NCBI GenBank assembly: GCA_963675435.1
Contig: OY776216.1
Location: 5,332,001-5,396,000 of the forward strand
Reading direction: 5' to 3'
Length of the DNA: 64,000 nt
Source: Saccharicrinis sp963675435
Lineage (GTDB): Bacteria > Bacteroidota > Bacteroidia > Bacteroidales > Marinilabiliaceae
Part shown: one piece after another, positions 25,393-35,036 of the stretch
How the letters are laid out: each line of letters begins with the position of its first letter
Numbering within the stretch: position 1 is the stretch's first letter
Program-made: the position numbers and the translations under genes
Notes under the pieces: generated by a model
What the model saw: the letters and a program-made list of their open reading frames with translations, nothing else
What the model was told of the DNA's origin: nothing
Databases searched by the model: none

Positions 25393-26838
25393 ATGCCTAA
25401 AGTTTCTCTAGCCAAATGGATTAGGTTTTCAATTGCCACCCTGATATACTTTTTATGGGTTTTATGGGTAGGTAATTATTGGTTATTCCTTGGTTTACCT
25501 GTAATATTTGATGTTTACATTACTAAAAAAGTACCTTGGAATTTTTGGAAAAAAACCAAAAATGGAGAAAAACCTAAAGCTTGGGTTGAATGGGTTGATG
25601 CTTTATTATTTGCCTTAGTTGCGGTATATTTTATTAATCTTTTTCTATTCCAAAACTATAAAATCCCAACTTCATCATTAGAAAAATCTTTATTAGTAGG
25701 TGACCATTTATTTGTAAGTAAAGTTACATACGGACCACGTATTCCTAATACACCTCTGTCGTTTCCTTTACTTCAAAATACGGTTCCTATTCTAAATACA
25801 AAATCGTATTCAGAGTGGCCACAATGGAAATACAAAAGGCTTAAAGGTTTTAAAGAAGTTGAAAAAGGAGATATTGTTGTATTTAACTTCCCTGCCGGTG
25901 ATACTGTCACTACTAATTTTCCTAATTTAAATCCTGATTTTTACGTCACATGTAGAAGAGAGGGTATTAACAGAGTAAATGCCAACCCTTCATTACTACA
26001 AGGATTTAAAGATAAAAGTCAGTGGGAAATCAATTCTAAACTAAGACAGATAGGAAAAGACAATATTAGACAAAATAATGAACAATGGGGTGATTTTATT
26101 TATCGACCTGTTGACAGGAGAGATAACTACGTTAAAAGGTGCGTTGCTGTTGCCGGAGATACTTTTGAAGTAAAAAGCAACCAAATATACATTAATGGAC
26201 AAAAAGTGCACAATCCTAAAGGACTACAACACTTCTACAATATTATTACTGACGGAACGAAATTTAATAAACGCTTTCTTGACAAATTAGAAATCTCGAA
26301 TGAAGATGCCCGCTATTTAGGAGAAGCTCCAAACTACACTTTACCTTTAACTAAGGAAAAAGCAGATGAGCTAAAAGAGTATCCCTTTATTCGACAAATA
26401 TCAATGGTAGAACAGGTTCCTGACTCTAATTACATTATAACATGGCCATATAGCTCAGACTATAACTGGAGCAGAGATAACTTTGGACCATTGTGGATAC
26501 CCAAAAAGGGAACTACCGTTCAACTAACGCTTAAAAATCTTGTTCTTTATGATAGAATTATCACTGCTTACGAAGGTAATAAGCTTGATGTAAAGAATGG
26601 TGAAATTTATATAAATGGTGAAAAGCAAAATGAATACACCTTTAAAATGGATTACTATTTCATGCTAGGTGACAACAGACACCAATCTCAAGATAGCAGA
26701 TTCTGGGGATTTGTGCCGGAAGACCATGTTGTTGGAAGACCATTATTAGTTTGGCTTTCATTAAATAAAGATAAATCTTTGTTTGGAGGTAAAATTCGAT
26801 TTGAAAGATTTTTCAAATGGGTAGCTAACGAACAATAG
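25393..26838 (+). CDS. lepB: signal peptidase I
   Basis: A 481-aa type I signal peptidase in the inner membrane that removes signal peptides from exported proteins. Two N-terminal membrane segments (about 10-42 and 66-86) precede the catalytic region. The Ser box reads PTSSLEKSL, with catalytic Ser95 followed by Leu instead of the usual Met. The Lys box is NYVKRCVAVAGD with Lys248. The conserved GDNRHQSQDSRFWGFVP is near residue 425. A long insertion between the Ser and Lys boxes is normal for Bacteroidota. It lies 19 bases after dapB. Confidence 0.93.
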   Translation: MPKVSLAKWIRFSIATLIYFLWVLWVGNYWLFLGLPVIFDVYITKKVPWNFWKKTKNGEKPKAWVEWVDALLFALVAVYFINLFLFQNYKIPTSSLEKSLLVGDHLFVSKVTYGPRIPNTPLSFPLLQNTVPILNTKSYSEWPQWKYKRLKGFKEVEKGDIVVFNFPAGDTVTTNFPNLNPDFYVTCRREGINRVNANPSLLQGFKDKSQWEINSKLRQIGKDNIRQNNEQWGDFIYRPVDRRDNYVKRCVAVAGDTFEVKSNQIYINGQKVHNPKGLQHFYNIITDGTKFNKRFLDKLEISNEDARYLGEAPNYTLPLTKEKADELKEYPFIRQISMVEQVPDSNYIITWPYSSDYNWSRDNFGPLWIPKKGTTVQLTLKNLVLYDRIITAYEGNKLDVKNGEIYINGEKQNEYTFKMDYYFMLGDNRHQSQDSRFWGFVPEDHVVGRPLLVWLSLNKDKSLFGGKIRFERFFKWVANEQ

Positions 26839-26856
26839 AATAAAATAATACACAAG

Positions 26857-26890
26857 AAATGGAGTTAGCAAATTATTACTAACTCCATTT
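26857..26890 (+). terminator. hairpin between the two signal peptidase genes
   Basis: AAATGGAGTTAG (from 26857) pairs with CTAACTCCATTT, ending near 26890, and is followed by a T-run. It looks like a full terminator or attenuator within the cluster, so the second peptidase gene may be transcribed partly from its own promoter. Confidence 0.65.
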
Positions 26891-26936
26891 TTTTTTACAT
26901 TTAAACAGTCTAAGTTTATATAATTTAAAAGAACGC

Positions 26937-28175
26937 ATGAATAGAAAAAAAATAATAAAACTTTGTGTTGCCTTTTTACTATTTATTTTGGGCTTGTGGA
27001 CAGAGAGCCTGCTACCATTCTTTGGGATACTACTTTTATTTGATTCTCTAAAAGAAAAACCAATCTTAAATAGAATCATCACCTATACAAAAAATAAAAC
27101 CGCAAAGAAATTCATATTTATTGAATGGTTCTTTGCTATTTTATTTGCAGCCTGGCTTCTCCTCTTTATCCAAAATAATTTTATTGGAATATATACATTC
27201 CATACTTCATCCATGAATGGAACACTAGATCCGGGAGATATCTTATTAGTAAATAAACTGAAACCTGGCGTTGCTAAAAACATCAATTCTATTAAGTGGT
27301 TTCATCGAAAAATGGGGACCAGCAAGTTGAAGCACAATGACATCATCATGTTCCATTTTCCTGAGGGAGATTCTTTATTAAAAAACAGACCTACAGACAG
27401 TTATTACTATTTGCAACGCTTATATGGTGAAAGTGAATTTATTGGAAAAAAGGATCGCTTATCAAATTTAAAGTTTTATCCTGTTGATAAACGTCCTCGT
27501 TTTGTAAAACGTATTTACGGCTTACCAGGTGATTCTATTTCAATCCAAAACGGAATTGTATTCTGTAATAATAAAAAAGTTATTTACCCAGCTTTGTCTG
27601 TTGATCGATATAAAATTTCGGAAGAATTAAAACCGGAGCTCATTAAAAATAAAATTAAACCCTATAACGAACTAATTACCAGTGAAGGTATCATATGGGA
27701 AATATACGAAGCTGACATCAAATCACTGGCAAAAAAAGGCATTGATTTATCCATCGACTGCTTACCTAAAAATTATCCGGATGCACTTGTATTCCCCTTT
27801 TCGGCCCACTTACTTTGGAATATGCATAATATGGGTCCAATATATGTTCCGAAAAAAGGAGATCAAATTGAATTAAACATGAACAATTTAAGATTTTACA
27901 AACGTATTATATCTGTGTTTGAAGAAAATAAAATTGAAATCCACGACAATAAAATTTTAATAAATGGAAAAGAATCAAGATATTATAAGTTTAAAATGAA
28001 TTACTTTTGGGTTATGGGAGACAATCGACCTCATTCTTTTGATAGTAGGTTCTGGGGATTTGTTCCAGACAATCATATTATTGGAAAAGTTGAATACATT
28101 CTATACGCCAAAAACACAAATTCAAAATCTTTACTTAATTATAAAGATGACAGGTTTTTTAAAGCTTTAAAATAA
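26937..28175 (+). CDS. second signal peptidase I paralogue
   Basis: A 412-aa type I signal peptidase, clearly a divergent paralogue of the preceding gene. Two membrane segments precede the Ser box HTSSMNGTLDPGD (Ser92, with the canonical Met). The Lys box is RFVKRIYGLPGD (Lys191), and the C-terminal box is GDNRPHSFDSRFWGFVP. Both catalytic residues are intact. Having two in tandem is common in Bacteroidota and suggests division of substrate classes. It is separated from lepB by a terminator-like hairpin. Confidence 0.9.
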   Translation: MNRKKIIKLCVAFLLFILGLWTESLLPFFGILLLFDSLKEKPILNRIITYTKNKTAKKFIFIEWFFAILFAAWLLLFIQNNFIGIYTFHTSSMNGTLDPGDILLVNKLKPGVAKNINSIKWFHRKMGTSKLKHNDIIMFHFPEGDSLLKNRPTDSYYYLQRLYGESEFIGKKDRLSNLKFYPVDKRPRFVKRIYGLPGDSISIQNGIVFCNNKKVIYPALSVDRYKISEELKPELIKNKIKPYNELITSEGIIWEIYEADIKSLAKKGIDLSIDCLPKNYPDALVFPFSAHLLWNMHNMGPIYVPKKGDQIELNMNNLRFYKRIISVFEENKIEIHDNKILINGKESRYYKFKMNYFWVMGDNRPHSFDSRFWGFVPDNHIIGKVEYILYAKNTNSKSLLNYKDDRFFKALK

Positions 28176-28185
28176 ATACATCCGT

Positions 28186-28494
28186 ATGAAAAAATCATTT
28201 TGGTTTTTAATTATACTATCATTATTGGTAGTTCTTTTCTCTGTTCAAAATGCAGGAGTTGTACCTATTAGATTTATCATTTGGCAAGGAGAATTATCTT
28301 TGGCAATTCTAATGATTTTAACCTTTTTATTTGGTTTAATTATTGGAGCCATATATTACGCAGTAAGCATTAAGAAAAAGAAAAAAGATAAAAATCCCGT
28401 AGGAGACATTGCTTTTAATGATAAATCAGAGGACGACTCTTTTGACAATATAGAGGATCAAAATTCTAATGAAACAAAGTTCAATGAACAATAA
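28186..28494 (+). CDS. LapA-like (DUF1049) membrane protein
   Basis: A 102-aa protein with two hydrophobic helices (about 4-20 and 38-60) separated by the short VPIRFIIWQGELSLAIL stretch. A basic KKKKKDK segment and an acidic cytoplasmic tail follow. This is the LapA/YciS (DUF1049) pattern, in which E. coli LapA helps control lipopolysaccharide assembly. Whether that role holds here is not shown. It follows the second signal peptidase by 10 bases and overlaps the wbqC-like gene. Confidence 0.8.
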   Translation: MKKSFWFLIILSLLVVLFSVQNAGVVPIRFIIWQGELSLAILMILTFLFGLIIGAIYYAVSIKKKKKDKNPVGDIAFNDKSEDDSFDNIEDQNSNETKFNEQ

Positions 28495-29137
28495 CAAATC
28501 GTTATTTACTTTAAATTATCTACCTTCTGTTCAATTTTTCTCTCATTGGATAAATAGCGAACAGCCTATTATTGAGAAACATTGTAATTATACTAAAAAG
28601 TCATTTCGTAATCGATGTGATATTTTAGCTGCAAATGGAGTAATACCATTAACAGTACCTATTACAAAAGCCAAATATCCTAAAATTCAAACTAAGGATA
28701 TTGAAATTTCCTATGATACAAAGTGGCAACCTTTACATTGGAGATCAATTATTTCCGCATACAACTCCTCTCCTTTTTTTGAGTATTATATGGATGATTT
28801 TAAACCATTTTATGAGAAAGAATATAAATATCTTTTTGACTTTAATATTGGTTTAATGCAGATTATTTTGAATGCTCTTGATTTGAATACAAATATGATT
28901 TTTACAGATGAATATATGAAGGAGACTGGAGAAAATTACATTGACTACAGAAATATCATACACCCTAAAAAAGACTTTTATGAGTTTGACCAATCATTCC
29001 AACCAATAAAATACAGACAGGTTTTTCAGGATAGATTTGATTTTCAACCAAACTTAAGTGTCATTGATTTGATTTTCAACAAAGGACCTGAAGCAATTGA
29101 TTGGCTTGAAGATAATATAGTTACAGTTAACAAATAA
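28484..29137 (+). CDS. WbqC family protein
   Basis: About 217 aa from the ATG at 28484 (a second in-frame ATG lies at 28469). Both overlap the end of the LapA-like gene, indicating translational coupling. Family features are the opening LNYLPSVQFFSHW, HCNYTKKSFRNRCDILAANG near residue 35 and WRSIISAYNSSPFFEYY. WbqC proteins occur in O-antigen and sugar clusters and next to lepB/dapB in Bacteroidota, and their reaction is poorly defined. It is the last gene of the dapB cluster. Confidence 0.85.
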   Translation: MNNNKSLFTLNYLPSVQFFSHWINSEQPIIEKHCNYTKKSFRNRCDILAANGVIPLTVPITKAKYPKIQTKDIEISYDTKWQPLHWRSIISAYNSSPFFEYYMDDFKPFYEKEYKYLFDFNIGLMQIILNALDLNTNMIFTDEYMKETGENYIDYRNIIHPKKDFYEFDQSFQPIKYRQVFQDRFDFQPNLSVIDLIFNKGPEAIDWLEDNIVTVNK

Positions 29138-29152
29138 TCAACAAAAGTTACC

Positions 29153-29186
29153 AACCTGAATTTACATTACAATTTAAATTCAGGTT
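29153..29186. terminator. bidirectional terminator between wbqC and Nudix gene
   Basis: AACCTGAATTT (29153-29163) pairs with AAATTCAGGTT (29176-29186), touching the Nudix stop codon between convergent genes. Confidence 0.65.
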
Positions 29187-29613
29187 ATTTTAATACCTCA
29201 TTCTCAAATTCTTCAATGATCAATTGATGATCAAAAGCTAATTCAGGCAGATCATTCATCTTAAACCACGATGCATCTTTAGCATCATCCATTGCAATAG
29301 CCTCAGGCTTTTCTTTTACAAATGCATAATACACAACTGAAACAGTTCTTCCTCGAGGATCTCTATCTGGTGCACCATATGTTTTAAACTGCTTAATTTC
29401 AACTCTTTCAATACTCGTTTCTTCCTGAAGTTCTCTTTTTGCAGCAGTTTCTATATCTTCATCCATATCCAAAAAACCTCCAGGAAATGCCCAAAGGTTT
29501 TGATATGGATTATTTTTTCGTTGTATTAATAAAATTTCAGGTATATTATCCTCGGTTAATAAAATTACATCAACAGTAACTGCAGGACGAGGATATTCAT
29601 AAGTATAACTCAT
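29185..29613 (-). CDS. Nudix hydrolase
   Basis: A 142-aa Nudix protein. The Nudix box reads GGFLDMDEDIETAAKRELQEE in sequence order, with the RE and EE metal-binding residues in place and Thr at the usual Gly position. The flanking beta strand RPAVTVDVILLTEDNIPEILLIQR belongs to the NUDIX/ADP-ribose pyrophosphatase-like group of Bacteroidota. Substrate class is not clear (NDP-sugars or oxidised nucleotides). It lies 3 bases downstream of the C40 peptidase gene on the same strand, so the two are probably co-transcribed. Confidence 0.9.
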   Translation of the reverse strand: MSYTYEYPRPAVTVDVILLTEDNIPEILLIQRKNNPYQNLWAFPGGFLDMDEDIETAAKRELQEETSIERVEIKQFKTYGAPDRDPRGRTVSVVYYAFVKEKPEAIAMDDAKDASWFKMNDLPELAFDHQLIIEEFENEVLK

Positions 29614-29616
29614 TAT

Positions 29617-30402
29617 TTATTCAGGTATTATTCTTTTAATTACCCTTAGCTTATGGCTATATTTATTAATCTCTTTATTAAAAATACCCTGATGATCTAG
29701 GTGGTCAATACGAACTTCACCATATGAATGAATAATTTGTCCCTTTCCTAAACATACGCCTACATGAACAATATTGCCTTCCTCATCATCAAAGAAAGCT
29801 AAATCTCCTATTTTGGCTTCTTCAACAAAACTCACATTATTACCTAACTCAATTTGCTGATATGCATCTCTAGGTAACCAATAACCGTTTATTTTAAATA
29901 CAATCTGTGAGAATCCTGAACAATCGATTCCAAAATAAGACCTTCCTCCCCATAAATATGGTGTATGTAATAGCGATGTTGCAACATCTCTTATACTTAC
30001 CTCTTTGTTATTTGGCACCGGACCTGAAATAAAATATTCATTCTTCCCTATTGAAAAACTATTCATTTCATGACCATTAAACACAATCCTACTTCCAGCT
30101 GGAATTACCATTGGTGCACTTGAACCATCCTGAACAATTTTAATTTTTGGTGTAGGAACCATCCAGGCATTAGCACTTTTCCAAAGTTCATACTCAGTAG
30201 GGGCAACAGAAAACACAAGTTTAGCATCTATCCATCCTTCGTATCCGTCAAAATCCATCTTTATTTTGGCCCACTTTTCTGTTTTTTCAGTAACAACAAA
30301 AGTCTCTCCAAATAAAATCTGAGTAACTAATTCAGATTTTTCAGAAGGTTCTTTCCTTACAGGTATATAACTATAAACACTAATAGAACCGATCATATAC
30401 AT
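29617..30402 (-). CDS. C40 family peptidase (NlpC/P60) with SH3-like domains
   Basis: A 261-aa cell-wall peptidase. N-terminal SH3-like segments (EPSEKSELVTQILFGETFVV, then WIDAKLVF) bind peptidoglycan. The NlpC/P60 domain (about 130-261) has the catalytic Cys161 in GIDCSGFS and His213 in IVHVGV. The family cleaves the gamma-D-Glu-diaminopimelate bond of stem peptides. No clear signal peptide is present at either ATG (residue 1 or 3), so it may act on recycled muropeptides in the cytoplasm, like related YkfC-type enzymes. It is co-directional with the Nudix gene. Confidence 0.88.
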   Translation of the reverse strand: MYMIGSISVYSYIPVRKEPSEKSELVTQILFGETFVVTEKTEKWAKIKMDFDGYEGWIDAKLVFSVAPTEYELWKSANAWMVPTPKIKIVQDGSSAPMVIPAGSRIVFNGHEMNSFSIGKNEYFISGPVPNNKEVSIRDVATSLLHTPYLWGGRSYFGIDCSGFSQIVFKINGYWLPRDAYQQIELGNNVSFVEEAKIGDLAFFDDEEGNIVHVGVCLGKGQIIHSYGEVRIDHLDHQGIFNKEINKYSHKLRVIKRIIPE

Positions 30403-30671
30403 TATAAATTAATGCTGCGAAGATATATAAATATGCATAAAGATTGATTCTGTATAATGATTTTTATCAAAATGTAGTGTACTCATTTTGAGCTAACCCA
30501 TAATTTATGTTAAAAGAATTAAGAAAAACGATATGATACTATCACAAACTGAAATTGGTTTTTATTTGGCTCATTTTATATTATCTTTTTTTTGCTCATA
30601 TTTGTTATACTTTTAGCAGTATCCGTATTGGCAGTGCTAGTATTAACTGCTTCATTTAACTTTTTTTTGCG

Positions 30672-32807
30672 ATGAAGAAATTCTTACAAGATTTTAAAAA
30701 ATATTCTCAGGCAACCTATCGAATTTTATTATTTCTGGCAGCTGTTGTTTTAATAGCCAACCTAATGCCCCGCGAAGGTAAATTTCAGTATGAATTTAAA
30801 AAAGGAGAACCTTGGAGATATGAAGTTCTTATTGCACCTTTTAACTTTCGCATTTATAAAACTAACGATGAACTTGATGTTGAAAGAGATAGTATTTTAA
30901 AAAATTTCCGACCTTATTTTGTGATGGATAGTACAGTTCAAAGTAAAGTTAACGATGGCTTTCTTCTGGAGTACAACAAACAAGTAGATGATTTCAAATC
31001 AAAATACCGATTCTTAAGAAGAAAAAACCAGAATACATTAGTGTCTGAATATGTAAAAATAACTACTGATAGCTTGTTTAAACATATTTTTGACAAAGGA
31101 GTAATTTCTATTCCTGAGAACTACCGAGAAAAAGAAAAAGACTTTGAGCTAATGCTGATAAAAAACAATCTGGCAGAACCATATCTGGCTTCAGAATTTT
31201 ACTCCTTACGTTCTGCTTATCAATACATAACACGTGAACTTGCCAAGAATTTAGCTTTGGTTTCAAACGACTTTAAAGAAATTGAAAATTTTATATCCAC
31301 ATTAGAGATTGAACACTTTTTAGTTTCTAATGTGCAGATCGATGAAAACCGAACTGAATTAGAAAAAGAGAATTTACTTAAAAACATGGCGCTTACCAAA
31401 GGCATTGTTTTAGCAGGACAAAAGGTAATTTCAAAAGGTGATATCATTGATAATCAAGCCATAAAAAAACTACTTTCGTATAAAAAGGAGTACGAATCAA
31501 GAGTGGGAACATTATCGCAATACAATATTATTTTGGCCGGCCATTTATTAATTACATTTTTATTTTTAACTGGATTATACCTGTTCTTATATTTTTACAG
31601 AAGAGATGTTTATCAGAACCTTCAGTATATAACTTTCTTACTATTAATATTAACGACAGTTATTGTACTGACCTACGTTTCTTATCAAATTCCCGACATT
31701 CCAATATGGGTAATCCCTGTTACAATTTTACCTTTAATAGTAAGAACATTTATTGATTCGAGGTTAGGATTCTTCATTTATGTAATTGCAATTATTTTGG
31801 CTTCATTTTTTAGTCACAACAGTTTCGAATTTATCTTTTTACAAATACCTGCAGGAATTACTGCCATATTTAGTTTATATAAAATGGTTAGAAGAGCTCA
31901 AATTGTAAGATCTGCAATATTTATACTTATTACCTATTCGTTATTTTATTTCGGATTAACTTTATTGCAGGAGGGTGGAATTACTGATATCAATTATGAG
32001 TATTTCTTATACTTTACAATAAATGCGTTTTTATTATTTATTGTATACCCTTTGATTTACATTTTCGAAAAATTATTTGGTTTTATTTCTGATGTAACTT
32101 TGGTGGAACTTTCTGACACCAATCATCCTCTATTAAGAACTCTTGCAGAAAATGCTCCGGGGACTTTCCAACATTCTATTCAGGTTGGAAACATTGCCCA
32201 GGAAGCAGCCTACAAAATTGGAGCAAATCCTTTATTAGTAAGAGCCGGAGCCATGTATCACGACATCGGAAAAACAGCTACACCTTTATATTTCACAGAA
32301 AATCAAACATCAGGAGTAAACCCTCATCATGAAATGGATTTTGAGGACAGTGCAAAATTAGTTATCAATCATATTGAAGGTGGAATTAAAATTGCCAGAA
32401 AATATAATCTACCTGAAAAAATTATTGATTTTATAGCAACGCACCAGGGTACTACTAAAACCAAATATTTTTATAATTCATATGTTAATGAACATCCGGA
32501 TAAAAAACCCATCGAAAAAAACTTTACATATCCGGGACCAACTCCATTTACAAAGGAAACAGCTATTCTTATGATGGCTGATTCAATTGAAGCTGCGTCA
32601 AGAAGCTTAAGTGAATACTCTGACAAAACAATAGATAAACTTGTTGAAAATATTATTAACACCCAAATTAAAGAAGGTCAGTTTTATAATGCACCAATAA
32701 CATTTAAGGAAATTACCGAAATCAAAGAGGTGTTTAAAGCTAAGCTTAAAAATATATACCACGCTAGAGTTGCTTATCCTAAAATTAATAAGAACAAAAA
32801 TAAATAG
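30672..32807 (+). CDS. 7TM-HD phosphohydrolase, PgpH-type c-di-AMP phosphodiesterase
   Basis: A 711-aa membrane protein. It has an N-terminal membrane helix, an extracytoplasmic 7TMR-HDED sensor region (about 45-280), seven membrane helices (about 285-470), and a cytoplasmic HD domain. The HD motif is YHDIGK with His530-Asp531. FQHSIQVGN, FEDSAKLVINHIEGG and MMADSIEAASR supply the other metal ligands. PgpH of this family hydrolyses c-di-AMP to pApA. ATG start at 30672. It is monocistronic with a shared terminator downstream. Confidence 0.9.
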   Translation: MKKFLQDFKKYSQATYRILLFLAAVVLIANLMPREGKFQYEFKKGEPWRYEVLIAPFNFRIYKTNDELDVERDSILKNFRPYFVMDSTVQSKVNDGFLLEYNKQVDDFKSKYRFLRRKNQNTLVSEYVKITTDSLFKHIFDKGVISIPENYREKEKDFELMLIKNNLAEPYLASEFYSLRSAYQYITRELAKNLALVSNDFKEIENFISTLEIEHFLVSNVQIDENRTELEKENLLKNMALTKGIVLAGQKVISKGDIIDNQAIKKLLSYKKEYESRVGTLSQYNIILAGHLLITFLFLTGLYLFLYFYRRDVYQNLQYITFLLLILTTVIVLTYVSYQIPDIPIWVIPVTILPLIVRTFIDSRLGFFIYVIAIILASFFSHNSFEFIFLQIPAGITAIFSLYKMVRRAQIVRSAIFILITYSLFYFGLTLLQEGGITDINYEYFLYFTINAFLLFIVYPLIYIFEKLFGFISDVTLVELSDTNHPLLRTLAENAPGTFQHSIQVGNIAQEAAYKIGANPLLVRAGAMYHDIGKTATPLYFTENQTSGVNPHHEMDFEDSAKLVINHIEGGIKIARKYNLPEKIIDFIATHQGTTKTKYFYNSYVNEHPDKKPIEKNFTYPGPTPFTKETAILMMADSIEAASRSLSEYSDKTIDKLVENIINTQIKEGQFYNAPITFKEITEIKEVFKAKLKNIYHARVAYPKINKNKNK

Positions 32808-32838
32808 ATTAGAAGTATATTTTAAATTGCAAGGAAAT

Positions 32839-32874
32839 AAAAAATGGATGAGTTAATTAACTCATCCATTTTTT
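32839..32874. terminator. bidirectional terminator after the PgpH gene
   Basis: A near-perfect 18-bp palindrome centred on TTAATTAA (arms AAAAAATGGATGAGTTAA and its complement) lies between convergent genes. Confidence 0.8.
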
Positions 32875-32906
32875 ATTTAATAATATTTTGGTTTTAAACT
32901 TACTAT

Positions 32907-34835
32907 CTAAAAAGTTTCGTACCCATCATCTTTTTCATTATCCAAACCTAAGTCTATTATTTTATTTTGACTTTTAGTAGATACTTTAGATGTTACAACT
33001 TTATTTTGAGTTGGTTTTTTTATTGGTTTTGATACAACTGTTTTTTCAACAGTTTCCTTCACCATCTGATCATCCAGCTTAAAAACTGAGATAGAATTAT
33101 TTAACATTAATGAAAGCTCTTCCAATTCTTTCGATGCAGTATTGATCTGCTCTGAATTTACTGCATTTCGTTGCGTAATTTGGTTTAATTGCTGAAGGGC
33201 ATTATTAATTTGCTCCACTCCTGCTACCTGCTCTAATGAAGCTGAAGTAATATCCTGAACCAAACTTGCCGTTTTTTCAATTTCAGGAGTTATTTCAACT
33301 AAGTTTTTAGAGGCTTCCCCTGAACTTGTAATGGTTTGCTGCGATACTGAATTAATTTCTGTTGCAGCTTGCTGACTACGCTCAGCCAATTTACGAACTT
33401 CTGCTGCCACTACAGCAAAACCTCGACCTTCTGTTCCTGCTCTGGCCGCCTCAACAGCAGCATTTAAAGCTAAAATATTGGTTTGAAATGCAATATCTCC
33501 AATAATTGATATCTTTTCAGTAATATCTTCGAGAGATTTTTGAGCTAACTCATTACTCTGATTACTTACCTTAATTCCTTCTGCTGCTTTCCTAGCAATT
33601 TTTTCTGTTTCCTTAGAGTTATCTGTATTTTGCTGAATATTTGCGTACATCTCTTCCATCGACGAAGAAACTTCCTCTGCTGATGAAGCCTGTTCACTAG
33701 CTCCCTCACTAAGTTCCACAGACTCTTTATTTAACTTATCACTAGCATTAACAATTTTCTCAGCTCCCATTCTAATCTCGTCAACAACAGTTTTTATATT
33801 TGCAACCATTGTATCTAAAGCTGCTGACAACCTACCAATTTCATCCTTTCTATCAATCGCAAATTTAGTTCTCAAATCCCCCTGAGCTACTTGTTCTGCT
33901 AATTCTGTAGCAGTTTCCAATGGACGACTAATTGATATTGCCAAATAATAAGTAAGGATTACACTAAGAATGATTAAAACAATGATACTTGTGATGATTA
34001 ATTGCTTTTCCTGCGACACAATTGTAGCACTCTTATCTCCCATCTCCATTAAATAATCCAATCCTAAATCTGAAGATTTTCTTACTTCCCACATTAGTTG
34101 TTTACCAACTTCATATCTTTTTAATTCTGCAAATCGAGCCCTCTTATATACAGGGATGAATTCTTCGATGGATGCAGTTAAATCAGACAATGTATTTTTT
34201 AGAGCATAGGGATATCTTCCGTAAAAAAAGTCAGCATATTCTTCTAATATTTTATCGACCTTTATACCATTTTTATCATTTATATATTCCGATAATTGAT
34301 TATTAATATAATTAGATTGGGCTACCATTTGTTGCACCCCCAACGCACCTTTGTTTTGTAACCCAATTGAATTAACCTTTTTGAATAAATTATTTATAAC
34401 GTATAATTTATTCTTTGTTTCTTTCTCTGCATCTATAAATTTAGCACGCTTTGTTTTAAAATCATTTGTTAAATCTAAAACACCCTGCAAATTAATACCC
34501 CTTGAAGATAAATTACTAGTTGACGAATCTCCAAGCTCTATTAACTTCTCTAAAGCATAAACAAAGCTTTCTACCTGCTTTTCAGCACGATCATCATAAT
34601 AAAAATCGCTGGATAAATCAACGGCTGTCATCAAGCCTCTTGTCTCTTCCCAGAACTGATTCATCTTAGATGATTCGCTCACAGACGGAATATATTTATT
34701 TGATAAAAGTTGAATTTCACGCTCCACTCTTAACAGGTTAAAAAGGAAAACAAGGGTCGAAACTACGGACAAAAGGATCACAACTCCAAAACCGAAGCCT
34801 ACCTTATTTCTGATTTTAAGGTCTCTCCACTTCAT
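32907..34835 (-). CDS. methyl-accepting chemotaxis protein with CheR-tether tail
   Basis: A 642-aa chemoreceptor. The first membrane helix is at about 10-32, followed by a large helical periplasmic sensor (35-275), the second helix (about 277-300, LIITSIIVLIILSVILTYYL), HAMP (SRPLETATELAEQVAQGDL), then the signalling coiled coil. The tip sequence is IAFQTNILALNAAVEAARAG. Gln/Glu-rich methylation segments flank it. The C terminus is a long basic linker ending GYETF, which fits the CheR/CheB-binding pentapeptide consensus (x-[aromatic]-x-x-[aromatic]). It is divergent from a periplasmic sugar-binding protein. No other che gene is in the window. Confidence 0.92.
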   Translation of the reverse strand: MKWRDLKIRNKVGFGFGVVILLSVVSTLVFLFNLLRVEREIQLLSNKYIPSVSESSKMNQFWEETRGLMTAVDLSSDFYYDDRAEKQVESFVYALEKLIELGDSSTSNLSSRGINLQGVLDLTNDFKTKRAKFIDAEKETKNKLYVINNLFKKVNSIGLQNKGALGVQQMVAQSNYINNQLSEYINDKNGIKVDKILEEYADFFYGRYPYALKNTLSDLTASIEEFIPVYKRARFAELKRYEVGKQLMWEVRKSSDLGLDYLMEMGDKSATIVSQEKQLIITSIIVLIILSVILTYYLAISISRPLETATELAEQVAQGDLRTKFAIDRKDEIGRLSAALDTMVANIKTVVDEIRMGAEKIVNASDKLNKESVELSEGASEQASSAEEVSSSMEEMYANIQQNTDNSKETEKIARKAAEGIKVSNQSNELAQKSLEDITEKISIIGDIAFQTNILALNAAVEAARAGTEGRGFAVVAAEVRKLAERSQQAATEINSVSQQTITSSGEASKNLVEITPEIEKTASLVQDITSASLEQVAGVEQINNALQQLNQITQRNAVNSEQINTASKELEELSLMLNNSISVFKLDDQMVKETVEKTVVSKPIKKPTQNKVVTSKVSTKSQNKIIDLGLDNEKDDGYETF

Positions 34836-35005
34836 GGCTTAACTGATATAAAAATAAGTTTAAATAATAATATTATGCGTCACTCTTAGGGCTAGCTAAA
34901 ATATACGTTTTCTGTTAAATTATGTTACACCGAATGTGAAATTTAATTTTAATATTTTAGTATTTGTTAAAATCAAGAATTTTAATGTTCTTTAATTTCT
35001 TTTGT

Positions 35006-35013
35006 TAGATTTG
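35006..35013 (+). promoter_or_regulatory. Bacteroidota -7 box upstream of the sugar-binding lipoprotein
   Basis: TAGATTTG matches TAnnTTTG and lies 23 bases before the start codon at 35037. Confidence 0.4.
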
Positions 35014-35036
35014 TAGTGTTCAAAAATCAAAAACGT

